A model generated the notes under the pieces. It did not search any database. It worked only from the letters and a program-made list of their open reading frames with translations, and was not told the DNA's origin. Positions 23,166 through 34,549 of a stretch of DNA of 64,000 bases are shown in pieces. The position numbers and the translations under genes are program-made. Source of the DNA: Undaria pinnatifida (taxonomy: Eukaryota > Sar > Phaeophyceae > Laminariales > Alariaceae); assembly GCA_012845835.1 (NCBI GenBank), contig JABAKD010000026.1, forward strand, positions 13,156,111-13,220,110, in the 5' to 3' direction. Each line of letters begins with the position of its first letter. The first letter of the stretch is position 1.

Positions 23166-24435
23166 TAATGCCGTTTCCATTTATGTTTGCGTACAGCGCA
23201 TGTTCTCTGCGCGTACACAAGATTTCCCCAGGGTTCTCTGCTGTAAAGAGCGAGTTCGTATTTCATGCCTTTTTAGCGACAATACAAGACGTGTTGGCAA
23301 AAGAGATATCGGAGAGATGGAGCAAAAGCCGACGTTGACTCCTTTTAACACCGCACTCCCAATAGGGGGACGAAACACTTGGAAGTAGACCAGGATCACA
23401 TTGGGAGTTGGAAATTGGTTAATCCTTAATTAACGCCGCTTTGGAGGTGCACCGGCTTTTTTGGAGAAAACTGCTCGGAATTAGGGTGTGGCAACGTTTT
23501 TACAGTGATGCACGGGTTAATTGGTACCTGGTACTTACTGGACCTGGACCCTTTTAGCACCACAGTTCTGACACGGGGATAACATTTTAACGGAGTGCAA
23601 TTTACGGTTGTTTTCAGTTCCGACATGGGGATAAAACACTTTGAGTGATGAAACACTTGGAGTTATAGATCAGGAAAATTTTTAGGAGTTGGACATGGGT
23701 TAACCCCTTGGTCGCTGCCAAGAAAAAAAATCCACGCCAATTCCAACTAGTGTGTTTTCCCCAAACCGATTACATCAGAGTTGTACAAGGGGGGCGTCTA
23801 ATCTATTGTACGACGAAAACGTAGCCGGAAGGGTTTTTTGCTGTCATTTTACTCCGTGCTGTGTCTGTTTTCTTCACATTAAAACCGTTCTTTTCTACCA
23901 GACGTGCAGCTCGACCGCTGTGTATTGCTGCTGTTTGTATATAGCTCATAGCTCGAAAACGTTCTTCCGCGCTTTTCAAGTTGAAACGGTAGCTATACCT
24001 TGAATATATGATACAGGAAGGCTATTTTTTTTGGTCATGGGTACGTGATGTATACCTGGTACCTTTTTATCGCGTTTTAACGCTAGTAGTGCGGGTGTCT
24101 GGGGCAGGTGCAAAGTGACGCAGTTGTGCTGCGCGTTTTCATCGAGCGTAACCCCCCCCCCCCCCCCCCCCGTCCTTGCCCTATTAGCGCTAACCCAACG
24201 AAACCCAATGAACTACAGTAGTAATGCAGGAATAAGCAAGTACGTCTCGTGCACATTACTCGTAGAGCAGTTGCGACTCAATCTTTTTCTGGAAGATGTA
24301 CTTTCTGGAAACGTTTGGGGGTGATTTGCAATGAAACTCATGCCAAGGCGGCAAACAAATTCTAGGCGGTCACATATGTTGTATACCTCAGCTATAGAAA
24401 AAATATACTTCAGCAGGGAGGTCGACCAAAAACGT
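23166..24435. other. No gene seen; AACACTTGGAGT repeats and poly-C
   Basis: GGGACGAAACACTTGGAAGT (23368), AAAACACTTTGAGTGATG (23632) and ATGAAACACTTGGAGTTA (23647) are related; a C15-18 run lies near 24151-24170. Confidence 0.5.
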
Positions 24436-24439
24436 TTTT

Positions 24440-24580
24440 TTTTATCAAAACTCAGCTTTGCAAGCTGCGTGTGATACTTCGATCGCTCGTATTACGGGGT
24501 GTGTACTCTCGTGAAGGATACAGGTCGGTGAGTCCCCTGCAAATACCAGGGTCAACAGGGCTAAGGCATTCGGATTTGTT
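24440..24580 (-). repeat. B-family fragment
   Basis: AACTCAGCTTTGCAAGCTGC, GTGTGATACTTCGATCGC and GGTCGGTGAGTCCCC in reverse B order. Confidence 0.7.
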
Positions 24581-25057
24581 CTGCGCACGCACAATATTTC
24601 TACCTCGCACGGACGATATATACACACCTAGAGGTACTTAAATACATTCGTGGTACGTATGTATTCGTACATGTACATGCCGGTATCGGTACCATAGCAC
24701 AAAAAATAAAGTGCGGATGTCTCGTGTAGGTGCTGACTGGCTGCAGTTGTACATTCACATGTATTATACAAGATATATGGCATGATATGACGCGCTCTTT
24801 CGCCAACTACGCGCCGTGGGTAACGTTTAATCGTTTTATTCCTCCACTCTTGACTTTCGATTCTCGATTCTCGACAGATATTATACTCCGGAGTATATGA
24901 TATCATGACATTTTTGGTATGCCCGAAGTCAAAAAATAATTTTATGAGTCGACATCGATTGCCCTGGGTGTCTTAGGTTTCACCGTCAACGCGCACACGC
25001 CGGGATTAAGTTTCAATGATTTTATATGATATCATTCTAGACTGCTTGGCCGTTCGT

Positions 25058-25213
<156 letters not shown>

Positions 25214-26725
25214 GCGTTACGTAGGGTATCCACCTCCGTCTATTTCGTGTTCGTGTTTTATGATAACTTTGATTTTATATAAAATCATTCTCGATACGTC
25301 AGCTGTGAGTTCGGCAAATTTAGGGTCGTTTATGTTGTTTGCCATGCAAAAACCTGAAAGATGAGTAAAATAAAAGACGAATGGTAATCGTATTCTAAAT
25401 TCGGTGATGTCGGCTGGTAGTTATACCCCTACGCGCGATCGAAGCATCACACGGCGCTTGCAAACGTGGAATTTTGATTAAAACTTTGATCTTAGCTGAG
25501 GTGTCCTTTTCATTTTTTCTCAACATAACCTTTCTTGCTGGGTCCTTGAATCTTGGGCCTTCCTTTTTTTGATAATCCTTGGTTTAGTCTTCTTGATGGC
25601 TCCTTGAATTTCGAGTCTTGGACGTTCCGTTGTGAAGTGATCGGGCGGGGACACAAGAGAATATCCCCTGCCTCGGTGATTACTCGCTTTCTTAGCCTCT
25701 GAGCAAGACGTAGCAGAGGAACAGCTTTATTGTTTCCACCAGAGCCCTGGATAACATCTCATTTGGCGGGCTCCGTCCGTGTCTCATTTTATGACTATCT
25801 CGAATACAGAGCGTCATCCCATCGAACACAAAAACTGCCAATTACTTTGAGACCTCGCAAATTCCGGCCTTCCGGGCCATACCTCAACAACATGCTACTA
25901 CTACTGTAGAGGTCCACCGATTTTTGCCCTTTGGGTGGGGGTGATCACTTGAAGATCTCCGTAACCCATCCAAAAATCTGACTTTTGGGCAAACTGAATG
26001 AGGTAGGTGCAAGTTGATGAAGTCAGACTGTTGGCCTAGGCAGAAACCGTTTCAGCCCAGAAGAGGTGTACCGCAATACCTTTACCGTAGAACGCTTGTC
26101 TTCCCGTCTTGATAAAGCCCCCTCTTTTACGTTCAACTCCGTTAGGAGGGCATCTCCGCGGTACGTAGCTAGTCCGCGGTTTGGGGGCAAACTCTACAGC
26201 AAGCAGTGGTAGTCGTGTGTGTGTCGTCTCAACATTAAACTGTTCTTTCTACATGCCCAACGACATCAGTACACCCAGTCTCCGTGCTGATTCTTCATAC
26301 TAGAGAGATATACAATTTCCCTCCAGTAGAGCTCACCACTTTTCCGACGACATGGTTGACGCACGCTGTTCGCGAGACGCAGGGGGTTCCACCCTATGAT
26401 ACAATGGTTGGTTGTTGCGTTTCATGGGGTTAGGGTTAGGGTTAGGATATACTCGGAGTATATTTTAAAATATTGTGTATAACTTAATATTTGAGTATGT
26501 CAACCATTTTCTCGAGTAGGCCGTATTGGTAAGATACCCTCACATTTTCTGTGGCCCAGACTGCTGTGAGACAGAGTAAACCATACGGCAGTCGCAACTC
26601 CTCAAGCAGAAGGTAAGGCAAGTGAAATGCTAGAGCGTACTGGGTACGAGCACACCACAAAACAAGCCAGTCCATAGAGACTAATAATGGTAAAAACATT
26701 TTTTGAAGAGAAAAAAACAAAGAAG
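25214..26725. other. No gene seen; B fragment, possible decayed element, TTAGGG run
   Basis: 25430-25530 resembles a B 3' end (GCGCGATCGAAGCATCACAC, TGCAAACGTGG). 25740-25980 shares AGAGCCC(T/C)GGATA and AACCCATCCAAA with 59020-59120. GGGTTAGGGTTAGGGTTAGG lies at 26427-26446. Confidence 0.45.
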
Positions 26726-26729
26726 CAAA

Positions 26730-26900
26730 AAATAAGGAAAAAAACGCGTGCTATTATTAATGCGATTAAGGTATAATGGGTTATTTTGTTTTCATTTTCT
26801 GAACGACGGGGCCTCCTTAACCCAGAGTCGTCGTGTTGTATGGAATGTTTTCGTTTTGCGATAAAATGTTACCGAGCAAGGTATTCCTAGTGTAGTGTGG
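26730..26900. mobile_element. E-family fragment
   Basis: ACGCGTGCTATTATTAATGC left end, TGAACGACGGGGCCTCCTTA and CCCAGAGTCGTCG inside, GTTTTGCGATAAAATG near the right. Confidence 0.6.
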
Positions 26901-27332
26901 CATTCGTTTGTCTACTGGAGAGTGGAATTTTTTTGTTTTTTACTCCTTCTTACCTGATACTTATTTTTGTGATGTAAAGAGCTCCCTCCTCCAGCGATTT
27001 TTTTTTTTTTATCCATCCTCGGGCGGATGGAGAAAATTAAAGCTTTTAAAGCTCACCATACACTTCCACGTGTCATCACAATTTCACTCAATTGCATTCG
27101 CAATCCAGCGCTGCTAGCTGGCGTGTCCTTTGGTTCCCGTGTTCTGGCGATAGTTCGGGCTGTCCCTACCGGTGGCCCCCGTTACTATCGAGGGGCGTCG
27201 GAAAATATTGGCGAACCTCCACCGCAGCCCGTGTCTACTTGAAGGAGTGGTGTCGTAGGATCATGTTTGCCGCGCTAGAAGTCCTTTGTCGATAAAACTT
27301 CTTGGCTGACTTCCTTGAGGGCCTCCGTAAAC
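26901..27332. other. No gene seen
   Basis: Short ORFs only; a poly-T run at 26999-27010. Confidence 0.45.
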
Positions 27333-27704
27333 TGTTGTAAGGCTTAGTTTGGGTAAGCTATTGGTTAACCTTTTGCAAGTGGTCAAACGGACTAATACCC
27401 CACTAATACCTTAACAAATGGCGTCGTCGACAGACCATGGGTTTTTTGGGTCATGGGTTCGATCCCCACCATCCACAATAATAAACTTTTCAGATTTTCC
27501 CATGTCGAACTTGAAAAATACTCCTCCTGGTATCCCCAGGGAATGAAACTGCTTGGATAATTGACAGGTCCGCCCGTGTATCCGACCGACCTGCTATCCC
27601 GCCGTTTCAGGGGGGGAGAGTGTTATAAAGCTTAGTTTGGGTAAGCTATTGGTTAACCTTTTGCAAGTGGTCAAACGGACTAAAACCCCACTAATACCTT
27701 AACA
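27333..27704 (+). mobile_element. TRIM-like element with 84-bp LTRs
   Basis: Two 84-bp direct repeats (27333-27416 and 27621-27704) differ at three positions. Both begin TGTT and end AACA, sharing AGCTATTGGTTAACCTTTTG. The 204-bp interior starts AATGGCGTCGTCGAC just after the left LTR (possible primer-binding site). It ends with the purine tract AGGGGGGGAGAG touching the right LTR. AAAC flanks both sides (27329-27332 and 27705-27708). No gag or pol. The interior also holds GGGTTCGATCCCCACC (27452-27467). Confidence 0.85.
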
Positions 27705-27709
27705 AAACT

Positions 27710-28384
27710 CTACGAGATGTACGACATACTTACTGTCACCTAACGCGTTAGTGCCATCATTATGGCTCGTTGCAGGCTTATTTTAGTGTCCATGACTACC
27801 ACCAGGTGTTGGCTATTAGGTGTTGACTCAAGACAACCTACTATAAAACGAGCGACACCGTTGTAGTAAGCAGCTCGCAAAGATGAGTACCGACCCTAAC
27901 TTTGTCAAACTCACAGCTGGCGTTGTTGGAATAATTTCATAAAACACAAAACGGTTCTGCTATTATAATAGATTGCATTTGTTATTTCTGTGCTTGTTGC
28001 CATCGAACAATTACTCTGCAGTAAATGGGTTTCAAGCTTCAAAACGCTGAAATCACTCGTAACATCCCGAAATAAGAAAACCTCGGTGAAACCAAAGGGA
28101 ACCTATCCATGATATGGACAAAATCTAACTGCCCTCTAGATGCCACTACTATTAACACAGCAGCAGGGGTGTTCCCCAATAAGGCGGCCTGAGTAAAGGC
28201 TAGTAAGGCGGTATCCCCATACAAGGCGGTCGCGACTGAGGAACTGCACTCCTAACCTGGGACGAAAAAGGCGGCTTCCCACTACAAGGCGGTCGCACTG
28301 CTCTGGCACACCACCACCTGCCTCACTGGGGAACCCCTGTTGCATTGCAGCAGTAAAAACGGTCCAATGCCTCGTATATATACG
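27710..28384. repeat. AAGGCGG-type repeat and unassigned flank
   Basis: 28170-28330 carries repeated (A)AAGGCGG units (ACAAGGCGGTCGC) and a GGCACACC end, similar in order to 43340-43830. A weak B-like segment (AAGATGAGTACCGACC) lies near 27880. Confidence 0.55.
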
Positions 28385-28615
28385 CACAGAGACTGATTAA
28401 CATCACCCTGTTGACCCTGGCACAAGCTATTAATACTACACTGCGATAGTTTCCAAGGGGAGTCGCCGACCTATATCCTTAATGAGGACACACGCACGGT
28501 AATACGCGCGATCGGAGTATCACACACAGCTTGCAAAGATGAGTTTCTCGACGAAATCTTCGATCTCATAGCTGGAGGACTGCATTCTTTATTTTTATAA
28601 TGTAGTGAATGCAGG
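28385..28615 (+). repeat. B-family repeat
   Basis: AACATCACCCTGTTGACCCT, AAGGGGAGTCGCCGACCTAT, CGATCGGAGTATCACACACA, then GATGAGTTTCTCGACGAAAT; the 2-base insertion breaks any peptide. Confidence 0.85.
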
Positions 28616-29124
28616 GACGGAGGGGCCAGCGGGCGATCGGTTCGACTTGAATAATACCAGATTTCCACATGATGTTATGTCATGTTTACATCATGTAATT
28701 TGATAATATCGCTGCAGTAATGGCGCGCATGGTGCTACACCATGTTGAGTTGCGCATTGCCATTTTTTTCAAGGCCAGTTTGTGGGTGGTGAGATATACA
28801 GCTCCCTCTGTCAAGCAAGGTGTCAAAGAATAATTAGAAACACACTCTCTATCTTACGACGTACGCACACTGACCTCAGCCGTCAGGAAGCATGGCTGAG
28901 GGCGTGTATATACGTCATGTTGCATGGTGCTACATCATGTTACAAAACATACACGATATTTTGCCATTTTTTCTCCATGCACATCCATCCACACCAACAT
29001 CCAACACACTTTGGTTCTTCAGTTTAGTTTTCTGGTACAGCCAGCGGCGCGCGTGACATGAAAACCGAGTACCCCGATGAAGATGAAACCTCTCGTCTCC
29101 CCGGGGCAGGCAATTCATTCAGCC
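28616..29124. other. No gene seen
   Basis: ACATCATGT-like repeats near 28670-28740 and 28915-28940; nothing else identified. Confidence 0.45.
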
Positions 29125-29460
29125 GTCAGATTTTGTCCCTCTCAAAAACGGGTTTTATATAGTATCCGTGCACAGATTGATTCAACATCACCCTGTTGAC
29201 CCCGGTACAAGCTACTATTACGGGGGACCATAGTAAATAGGACCAAATATTGTTAGTCAAAATAGGGAAATATATTGGTTTTTGTGTGTACCGTAGGTCC
29301 TATTTACTATGGTCCCCCGTAATAGGCAGTTCTAAGTAGTAAGAGGAGTTGCCGGCCTATATCTTTATTGAGGACAACACATTCAGCAATACGCGCACAC
29401 AGCTTTCAAAGATGAGTTCGACGAAATCTTCGATCTCACAGCTGGATGGAGTGTAATTTG
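29125..29460 (+). repeat. B-family repeat split by a mariner-like MITE
   Basis: GTCAGATTTTGTCCCTCTCA to GGTACAAGCTAC, then after the MITE GGCAGTTCTAAGTAG, GAGTTGCCGGCCTATATC and GATGAGTTCGACGAAATC. Confidence 0.85.
29215..29325. mobile_element. Mariner-like MITE with perfect ~28-30-bp TIRs
   Basis: 29218-29244 (TTACGGGGGACCATAG, then TAAATAGGACC) is the exact reverse complement of 29296-29322. TA flanks both ends inside a CTA...TAG palindrome, as expected for Tc1/mariner-type TA targets. No coding capacity. Confidence 0.88.
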
Positions 29461-30085
29461 AATTTAGGAATGATGAAACAAATGCACTACGAGTAGTACA
29501 TGCACCAATATAGGGAAATGGCACGTGGCATTATTATTAGTATTACAAGGGCTCCGCATGAGTGTCGGCGTATGCCGGCACCCATGCTTAGGGTAGGACA
29601 GGGCAGCACTTCGAATTGTTCGATTCAATACTTGGTAGAGCAAAAAAAGTCACCACACACAATCATAGTTTGCGCGTACAGTATGTAAGGTAATGCCAAG
29701 AGTTCGATATAGACTAACAGTCATATCAATGTACGGCTATTAATACGGCTATTAATAGCTACCGATTTTTGAATGAGTCCGATTCCGAGCTTCATTCATC
29801 AGATTTCGATCGAATAAATCCGAGTACACGCCGACTGACCCCTTAGTCTGGCGACGAAACGTCTCGAGTGCGTTTCTTATGATAGTTTTCCCAATCGAGC
29901 ATCCGGGGCCAGCAAGATGACTGACCATGTCCGCTGCGTGTGATTAGAGAAGTTGTAAGGACCAATTGCATAATACAACAGCAGTCAGGCCAGATCGAGT
30001 CGATCGGTGCAAGTTGCTTGAGTATCATATTACTACAGCAGCAGTAATACACTTCACTTTTTTTCTTTTCCCCATCACATTTTTT
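29461..30085. other. No gene seen
   Basis: Short ORFs only; repeated TACGGCTATTAATA near 29731-29760. Confidence 0.45.
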
Positions 30086-30089
30086 GTGA

Positions 30090-30425
30090 TGCTCGCGTTA
30101 CTCTCGCCCTCCCAGTAGTATAACTTAGATCCGGGGTCATAGCGGGCTCCCCTCCCCTCTCCCCACTACGGTACCTGCCTTAATTTTTATCGCGAGAAGA
30201 ATTCAACATTTTCTTCCCTCGTCGATTCGCGTCGATTTGTACCTACCCACGCTGCTAGGCGATTTCAGCAGTCAGTTTATCATTTTTTTCCCATTTATAT
30301 CTGCAAGCAAATAACGCCAACAAAGCTCACAACGGTGGTTATTTAACTCAAGGACCAACGCTAGTGTTGTTAATAGTAGTAGTATTCGAGTGTAACCCCA
30401 CTAGACCACCGGGAAGACCGGCTCT
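30090..30425 (-). mobile_element. S2 SINE, near full length
   Basis: CTCGCCCTCCCAGTAGTATA, ATTTTTATCGCGAGAAGAAT, CTCGTCGATTCGCGTCGA, CCCACGCTGCTAGGCGATTT and a tRNA-like head remnant CCACTAGACCACCGGG at the right. Confidence 0.8.
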
Positions 30426-30434
30426 ATATCACTT

Positions 30435-30735
30435 TCTGCCCCGGTGGCGTATCAGGTTATATCCTCGAGCCTGGTATAGGTCAGCTTCGTGAGTTCGAAC
30501 CCCCCCGAGTGCGTACTCGTATAATTTTTCGTCTTGTGCACTATTTGACTTGCGGAAAGCGCGAGAGCGTGAGTTAGCAACACTCGATGAAAAATCGACG
30601 ATCAGTGGGTGCTGAACCCTATGCGCCAAAAAAAATGAAGGCAATAACCGGGGGGGGGAAAGGGAAGGACGACACCTGTGACCGCGGCTTCTATGTCCAG
30701 AAGCTGAAAAGTATAAGTGTGCCAAAAAATATAGA
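30435..30735 (+). mobile_element. S1 SINE, directly next to S2
   Basis: CCCCGGTGGCGTATCAGG, GTGAGTTCGAACCC, GCGCGAGAGCGTGAGTTAGC, GCTGAACCCTATGCGCCA, CCAGAAGCTGAAAAGTATAA and an A-rich end. Confidence 0.85.
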
Positions 30736-31162
30736 AAAGTCTCTGGGAGAGATGATCAATCAGCAATCAGCAGCAAGCCGCACGTCAAGTACGAAGCAAC
30801 ACAAACTTATTTGTCAGTTACGTACCAACACGACCGCTTGCACTTGACCGGCAAACGAGTACAGCAACGGAGTCAGGGACCACAACAACAAAGCACGCCA
30901 TCGTACTGTCTACTGACCACCACCTTCGAGTGGCGCCGCTTAACAACAGGAGGAACTTGTATAGTACAACCCTCGAGGCCCCGGGGACGCAGCCACTCGC
31001 AATGCTGCTGTGCGGCTTTTCCTGGCGCAGTAATCGTAATCACTTCTACCTCCTCCTCGTTTAGTCATGCGTGCGCTTGCCACGTCTATATCCATGTATG
31101 TACGTGTACCTACCGAAATTCAATAAACAAATACTCTACTATGATTCCTACCGCAGTACTAT

Positions 31163-31991
31163 CCTACCCACCATGCAAGACTCCCTTCATAAGGATAAGA
31201 AGGGGAAAGAAAAAAAAGAAAGAAAAAAATAAATTCACGGAAAAATCAAAGTACCAAGACATCACATTCCGAGCAGCCGCAGCAGTTGGCGGTACGAGTG
31301 GCATAGATAGAAAGGTTCCACCTACTAGTCGGCCTGGTACCTTGCTACCCTGTCTGCGGTCTCCTTCCTACTTTCATCTACCGCGGTTTCCCTTCTACTC
31401 CTCCTGTCCCCCCCCCTGCCCCCATACCCTTGTGCGGTGTTCCTTCTACCCCTCCTGCTGCCCCCCCTCCCCCCGTTCCCTTCGACACCACCCACGGCGG
31501 ATGCGCGGCGCTGTCTACTCAGCTTTGCCTCATCCTCGTGCCACCTGCCCATGAACCGTTCAGCTGCTTCGAGGACCGGACTCGAAGCAGCTGAACGGTT
31601 CATGGGCAGGTGGCACGAGGATGAGGCAAAGCTGAGTAGACAGCGCCGCGCATCCGCCGTGGGTGGTGTCGAAGGGAACGGGGGGAGGGGGGGCAGCAGG
31701 AGGGGTAGAAGGAACACCGCACAAGGGTATGGGGGCAGGGGGGGGGACAGGAGGAGTAGAAGGGAAACCGCGGTAGATGAAAGTAGGAAGGAGACCGCAG
31801 ACAGGGTAGCAAGGTACCAGGCCGACTAGTAGGTGGAACCTTTCTATCTATGCCACTCGTACCGCCAACTGCTGCGGCTGCTCGGAATGTGATGTCTTGG
31901 TACTTTGATTTTTCCGTGAATTTATTTTTTTCTTTCTTTTTTTTCTTTCCCCTTCTTATCCTTATGAAGGGAGTCTTGCATGGTGGGTAGG
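31163..31991. repeat. Near-perfect 829-bp palindrome (411-bp arms, 7-bp spacer)
   Basis: Left arm 31163-31573 starts CCTACCCACCATGC and ends CAGCTGCTTCGAG. Right arm 31581-31991 is its reverse complement, from CTCGAAGCAGCTG to GCATGGTGGGTAGG. Spacer GACCGGA. Minus-strand ORF 31325-31717 and plus-strand ORF 31437-31829 give the same 130-residue translation except at the spacer, so the arms are essentially identical. Confidence 0.95.
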
Positions 31992-32925
31992 TGACGAGCC
32001 TGTTTTATTTGGCCCTCCCAGTCTTCCTTCTTTTACTTGTTTCTTTTTTCCGGGGTATTTTTTCCCTTTCTTTCCCCCTTGCATGTCCATTTTGGCTCAT
32101 GCTCGGGGTATGTTTCTGTCTCCCGAGCTTTGGCTCCCCTTTTTATTTATTTATTTATTTATTTATTTTGTCTTGGTTTCTTTCGTTGTTTCTCTCTTTT
32201 ACAAGGTATTTTGGTTTAATGAGAAGAACACAAAGGGGGGAGGGGGGGAAACAGGAGGAGTAGAAGGAAAGCCGTCCAAGGGAATGGGGGCAGGGGGGGC
32301 AACAGGAGGAATAGAAGGGAGACCGCGGTGGACGAAGGCAGGAAGGAGATGGCAGACAGGGTAGCAAGGTACCAGGCCGACTAGTAGGTACATAGCACTT
32401 TTCGTCTTTTTCTGGGGTATTTTTTTTCCCCTTTGTTCCCTCCTTGCGTGTCCAGGTTTTTGGCTCGTGTTCGGATTATCTTATTTTGGTTTTACTTTAC
32501 TACATTTTATTTCATTTTATTATGTTTCTTTCCCGAGCTTTGGCTCTCCTTTCCGGTTGGGTTGTTTCTTCGATTTCCCCTTCATTTTGTTTGTTTCATT
32601 TTTTGTTTTTATTTTTATCTTTGTTTTTATTTGTTTTCTTATTTTGTTTTTGTTTTTTGTTTTGTTTTTGTTTTTGTTTATTTCGTATTTCTCTCTTCCA
32701 ATGTATTTCTGTTGCTGACGTATGTATGTTGTGCCTGTCGTACCCAGTACTAGGGCATGACATTGCGTTGTCGAATGCATTACGATGCATTATCTCTGTG
32801 TCGTGGCTTGTGACCACAGAGCTGATCTTTCTAGGGTGAAGAATCAGTACGGACACTGGGTGTGCTGGATGTCGACGAGTAGAAGAACGGTTTAATGTGA
32901 AGAACACACACACACACACGGTATC
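31992..32925. repeat. Partial direct repeats of the palindrome arm, then T-rich sequence
   Basis: 32229-32391 repeats part of the arm (GCAGACAGGGTAGCAAGGTA, CCAGGCCGACTAGTAGGT). CCGAGCTTTGGCT with a GGGGTATTTTTT flank recurs (32054/32125 and 32415/32535). 32560-32690 is TTTTTGTTTT-rich. Confidence 0.75.
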
Positions 32926-33090
32926 ATGCAATTCGACGCGAGTCGACGAGGGAAGAAAATGATGAATTCTTCTCGCGATAAAAATGAAGACACTTACCGA
33001 AGTGGGGAGGGGGGCGAAGGGCCCGCCATGTGACCCCGGATCTGAGTTTATACTGGGAGGGAGGGCGGGAGTATAGTGCGAGGATATTAA
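32926..33090 (+). mobile_element. S2 SINE fragment
   Basis: AATTCGACGCGAGTCGACGA, ATGAATTCTTCTCGCGATAA, TGTGACCCCGGATCTGAG and ACTGGGAGGGAGGGCGGGAG. Confidence 0.8.
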
Positions 33091-33329
33091 ATGAGATGGA
33101 AGAACCAAACAAAATAAAAAGTGCCCCAAATTGCCCGCGTGCTATTGCGGTTGGCATTGCGCGGCGAAATCACCCTGCTGTACTTGCAATGTGTATCTCT
33201 GTCTCGTAGGTTGTGACCACAGAGCTTGTCTCTCCATGAGGCATCAGCACGGGCACTGGAAGTGCTGAATGTAAATGGGCGTGGAAATATCAGCAACACC
33301 CACAAGTGTAATATATCATAAGAATATTG

Positions 33330-33530
33330 ATACACTGCAGCTGTGAGATCGAACATTTTGTCGAAACTCATCTTTGCAAGTTGTGTGTGATACTCAGATC
33401 GCGCGTGTTACCGGGTGTGTGTCCTCATTAATGATATAGGTCGGCGACTCCCCTTGGAACTACAGCAGTGTAGCTTGTACCAGGGTCAACAGGGTGATGT
33501 TAGTCAGTCTGTGCACGGGAACTTCAAACT
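33330..33530 (-). repeat. B-family repeat
   Basis: GCTGTGAGATCGAACATTTT, GTCGAAACTCATCTTTGC, GGTCGGCGACTCCCCTTGGA and ACCAGGGTCAACAGGGTGAT. Confidence 0.85.
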
Positions 33531-34545
33531 CCTTGTATAGACTATGAGATGCAATAAGCTTTGCAAAAAAATATTTCCATTTTTTTTTGTATTTTTATGC
33601 AGCCTGCGGCGGGAGTGATGCAACACGTCCATTCTAGATGAAGCATGAAACGTTCCTCCTTTCCAGGGCTGGTATTTGTTCACAATAATTATTTACGTGG
33701 CATACGAATACAAAATAATAAATTCATACAGGATATATATATATATCACATTTTTCGCAGGTTATTGTGGTATTGGTCATGTGGTAGACTAAAATGGGAC
33801 ATGATGAAATGACACATCATACCGGTATGGACAAAAGTGACCCCAAAAAGTTTTCGCTGCTTCTAGTTTCAGTATTACCGATCTTATTACCACCTAGTTC
33901 GAGACAACGGTTGGTATTATCTCCGCGCGAACTCCTCGACGCCATCTGACATGTTCCAAGAAAGTCGACAGGCGGTCGGGTTCAGCGCTCCCCAAGTAAG
34001 TGTGTGCGTGCTTCATTTTGTTATGTACGGCTCAGGTTCAACATAATGGTTGATGGTCCACTCTCCTCGCTCCTCGTGAACGATGGTACTAACCCTAACC
34101 CTCTAACCCCAGCCCCGGTCGGAGGGTCGAAGTGTCCCGTAACTACGTCGTGGTGACGTCACTGGAAGTGAAATGGTTTAAAAGACAACAATGAGTCATC
34201 CCACGGTAGGGGTTGCACGTTTTTCGCCAAAAAAAGGTATACCCCTGGGTGATTGAGTTCCTCATGTGAGGAACTGCCAGTCAACGAAGTAATTTCACGA
34301 GTACATTTTATTTTTGGACTAAGGCATAGAAGCTTGGTCGGGTTGTGCGGCCGAATGCCTTCGAAGTCATTTTTCGAGCGATTTACTGAGTTCCTCGTGT
34401 GAAGAGCTCAGGGAATTTCTGCTCTAACCCTACCGTGGGATGGCTCCAATAGTATCACTGAAGAGTATTATATGTGTAGCACTGCCTCGTGGCGAGAAGA
34501 ACAGAGGTTCTCGGCACGTTTTTTCATCACAATTTTTTTTTTTCT
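33531..34545. other. No gene seen
   Basis: AT-rich in part (ATATATATATA near 33733). CTAACCCTAACCCTCTAACC at 34090-34109 is a short TTAGGG-type run. A donor-like CCCCAAGTAAGT at 33991 has no supported exon before it. Confidence 0.45.
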
Positions 34546-34549
34546 TATG

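Noticed and set aside
26427-26446. Telomere end
   Set aside because: Only about three TTAGGG units inside unique flanks; at most an interstitial telomere-like run. The same applies to 34090.
31325-31829. Two identical 130-codon ORFs on opposite strands as a gene pair
   Set aside because: They are the two arms of a palindrome; low-complexity Arg/Gly composition and no start context or domain.
33900-33991. Upstream WSC exon ending at CCCCAA|GTAAGT
   Set aside because: Donor is good and phase could fit, but the translation shows none of the Cys, Trp or Gly pattern of a WSC N-terminal half.
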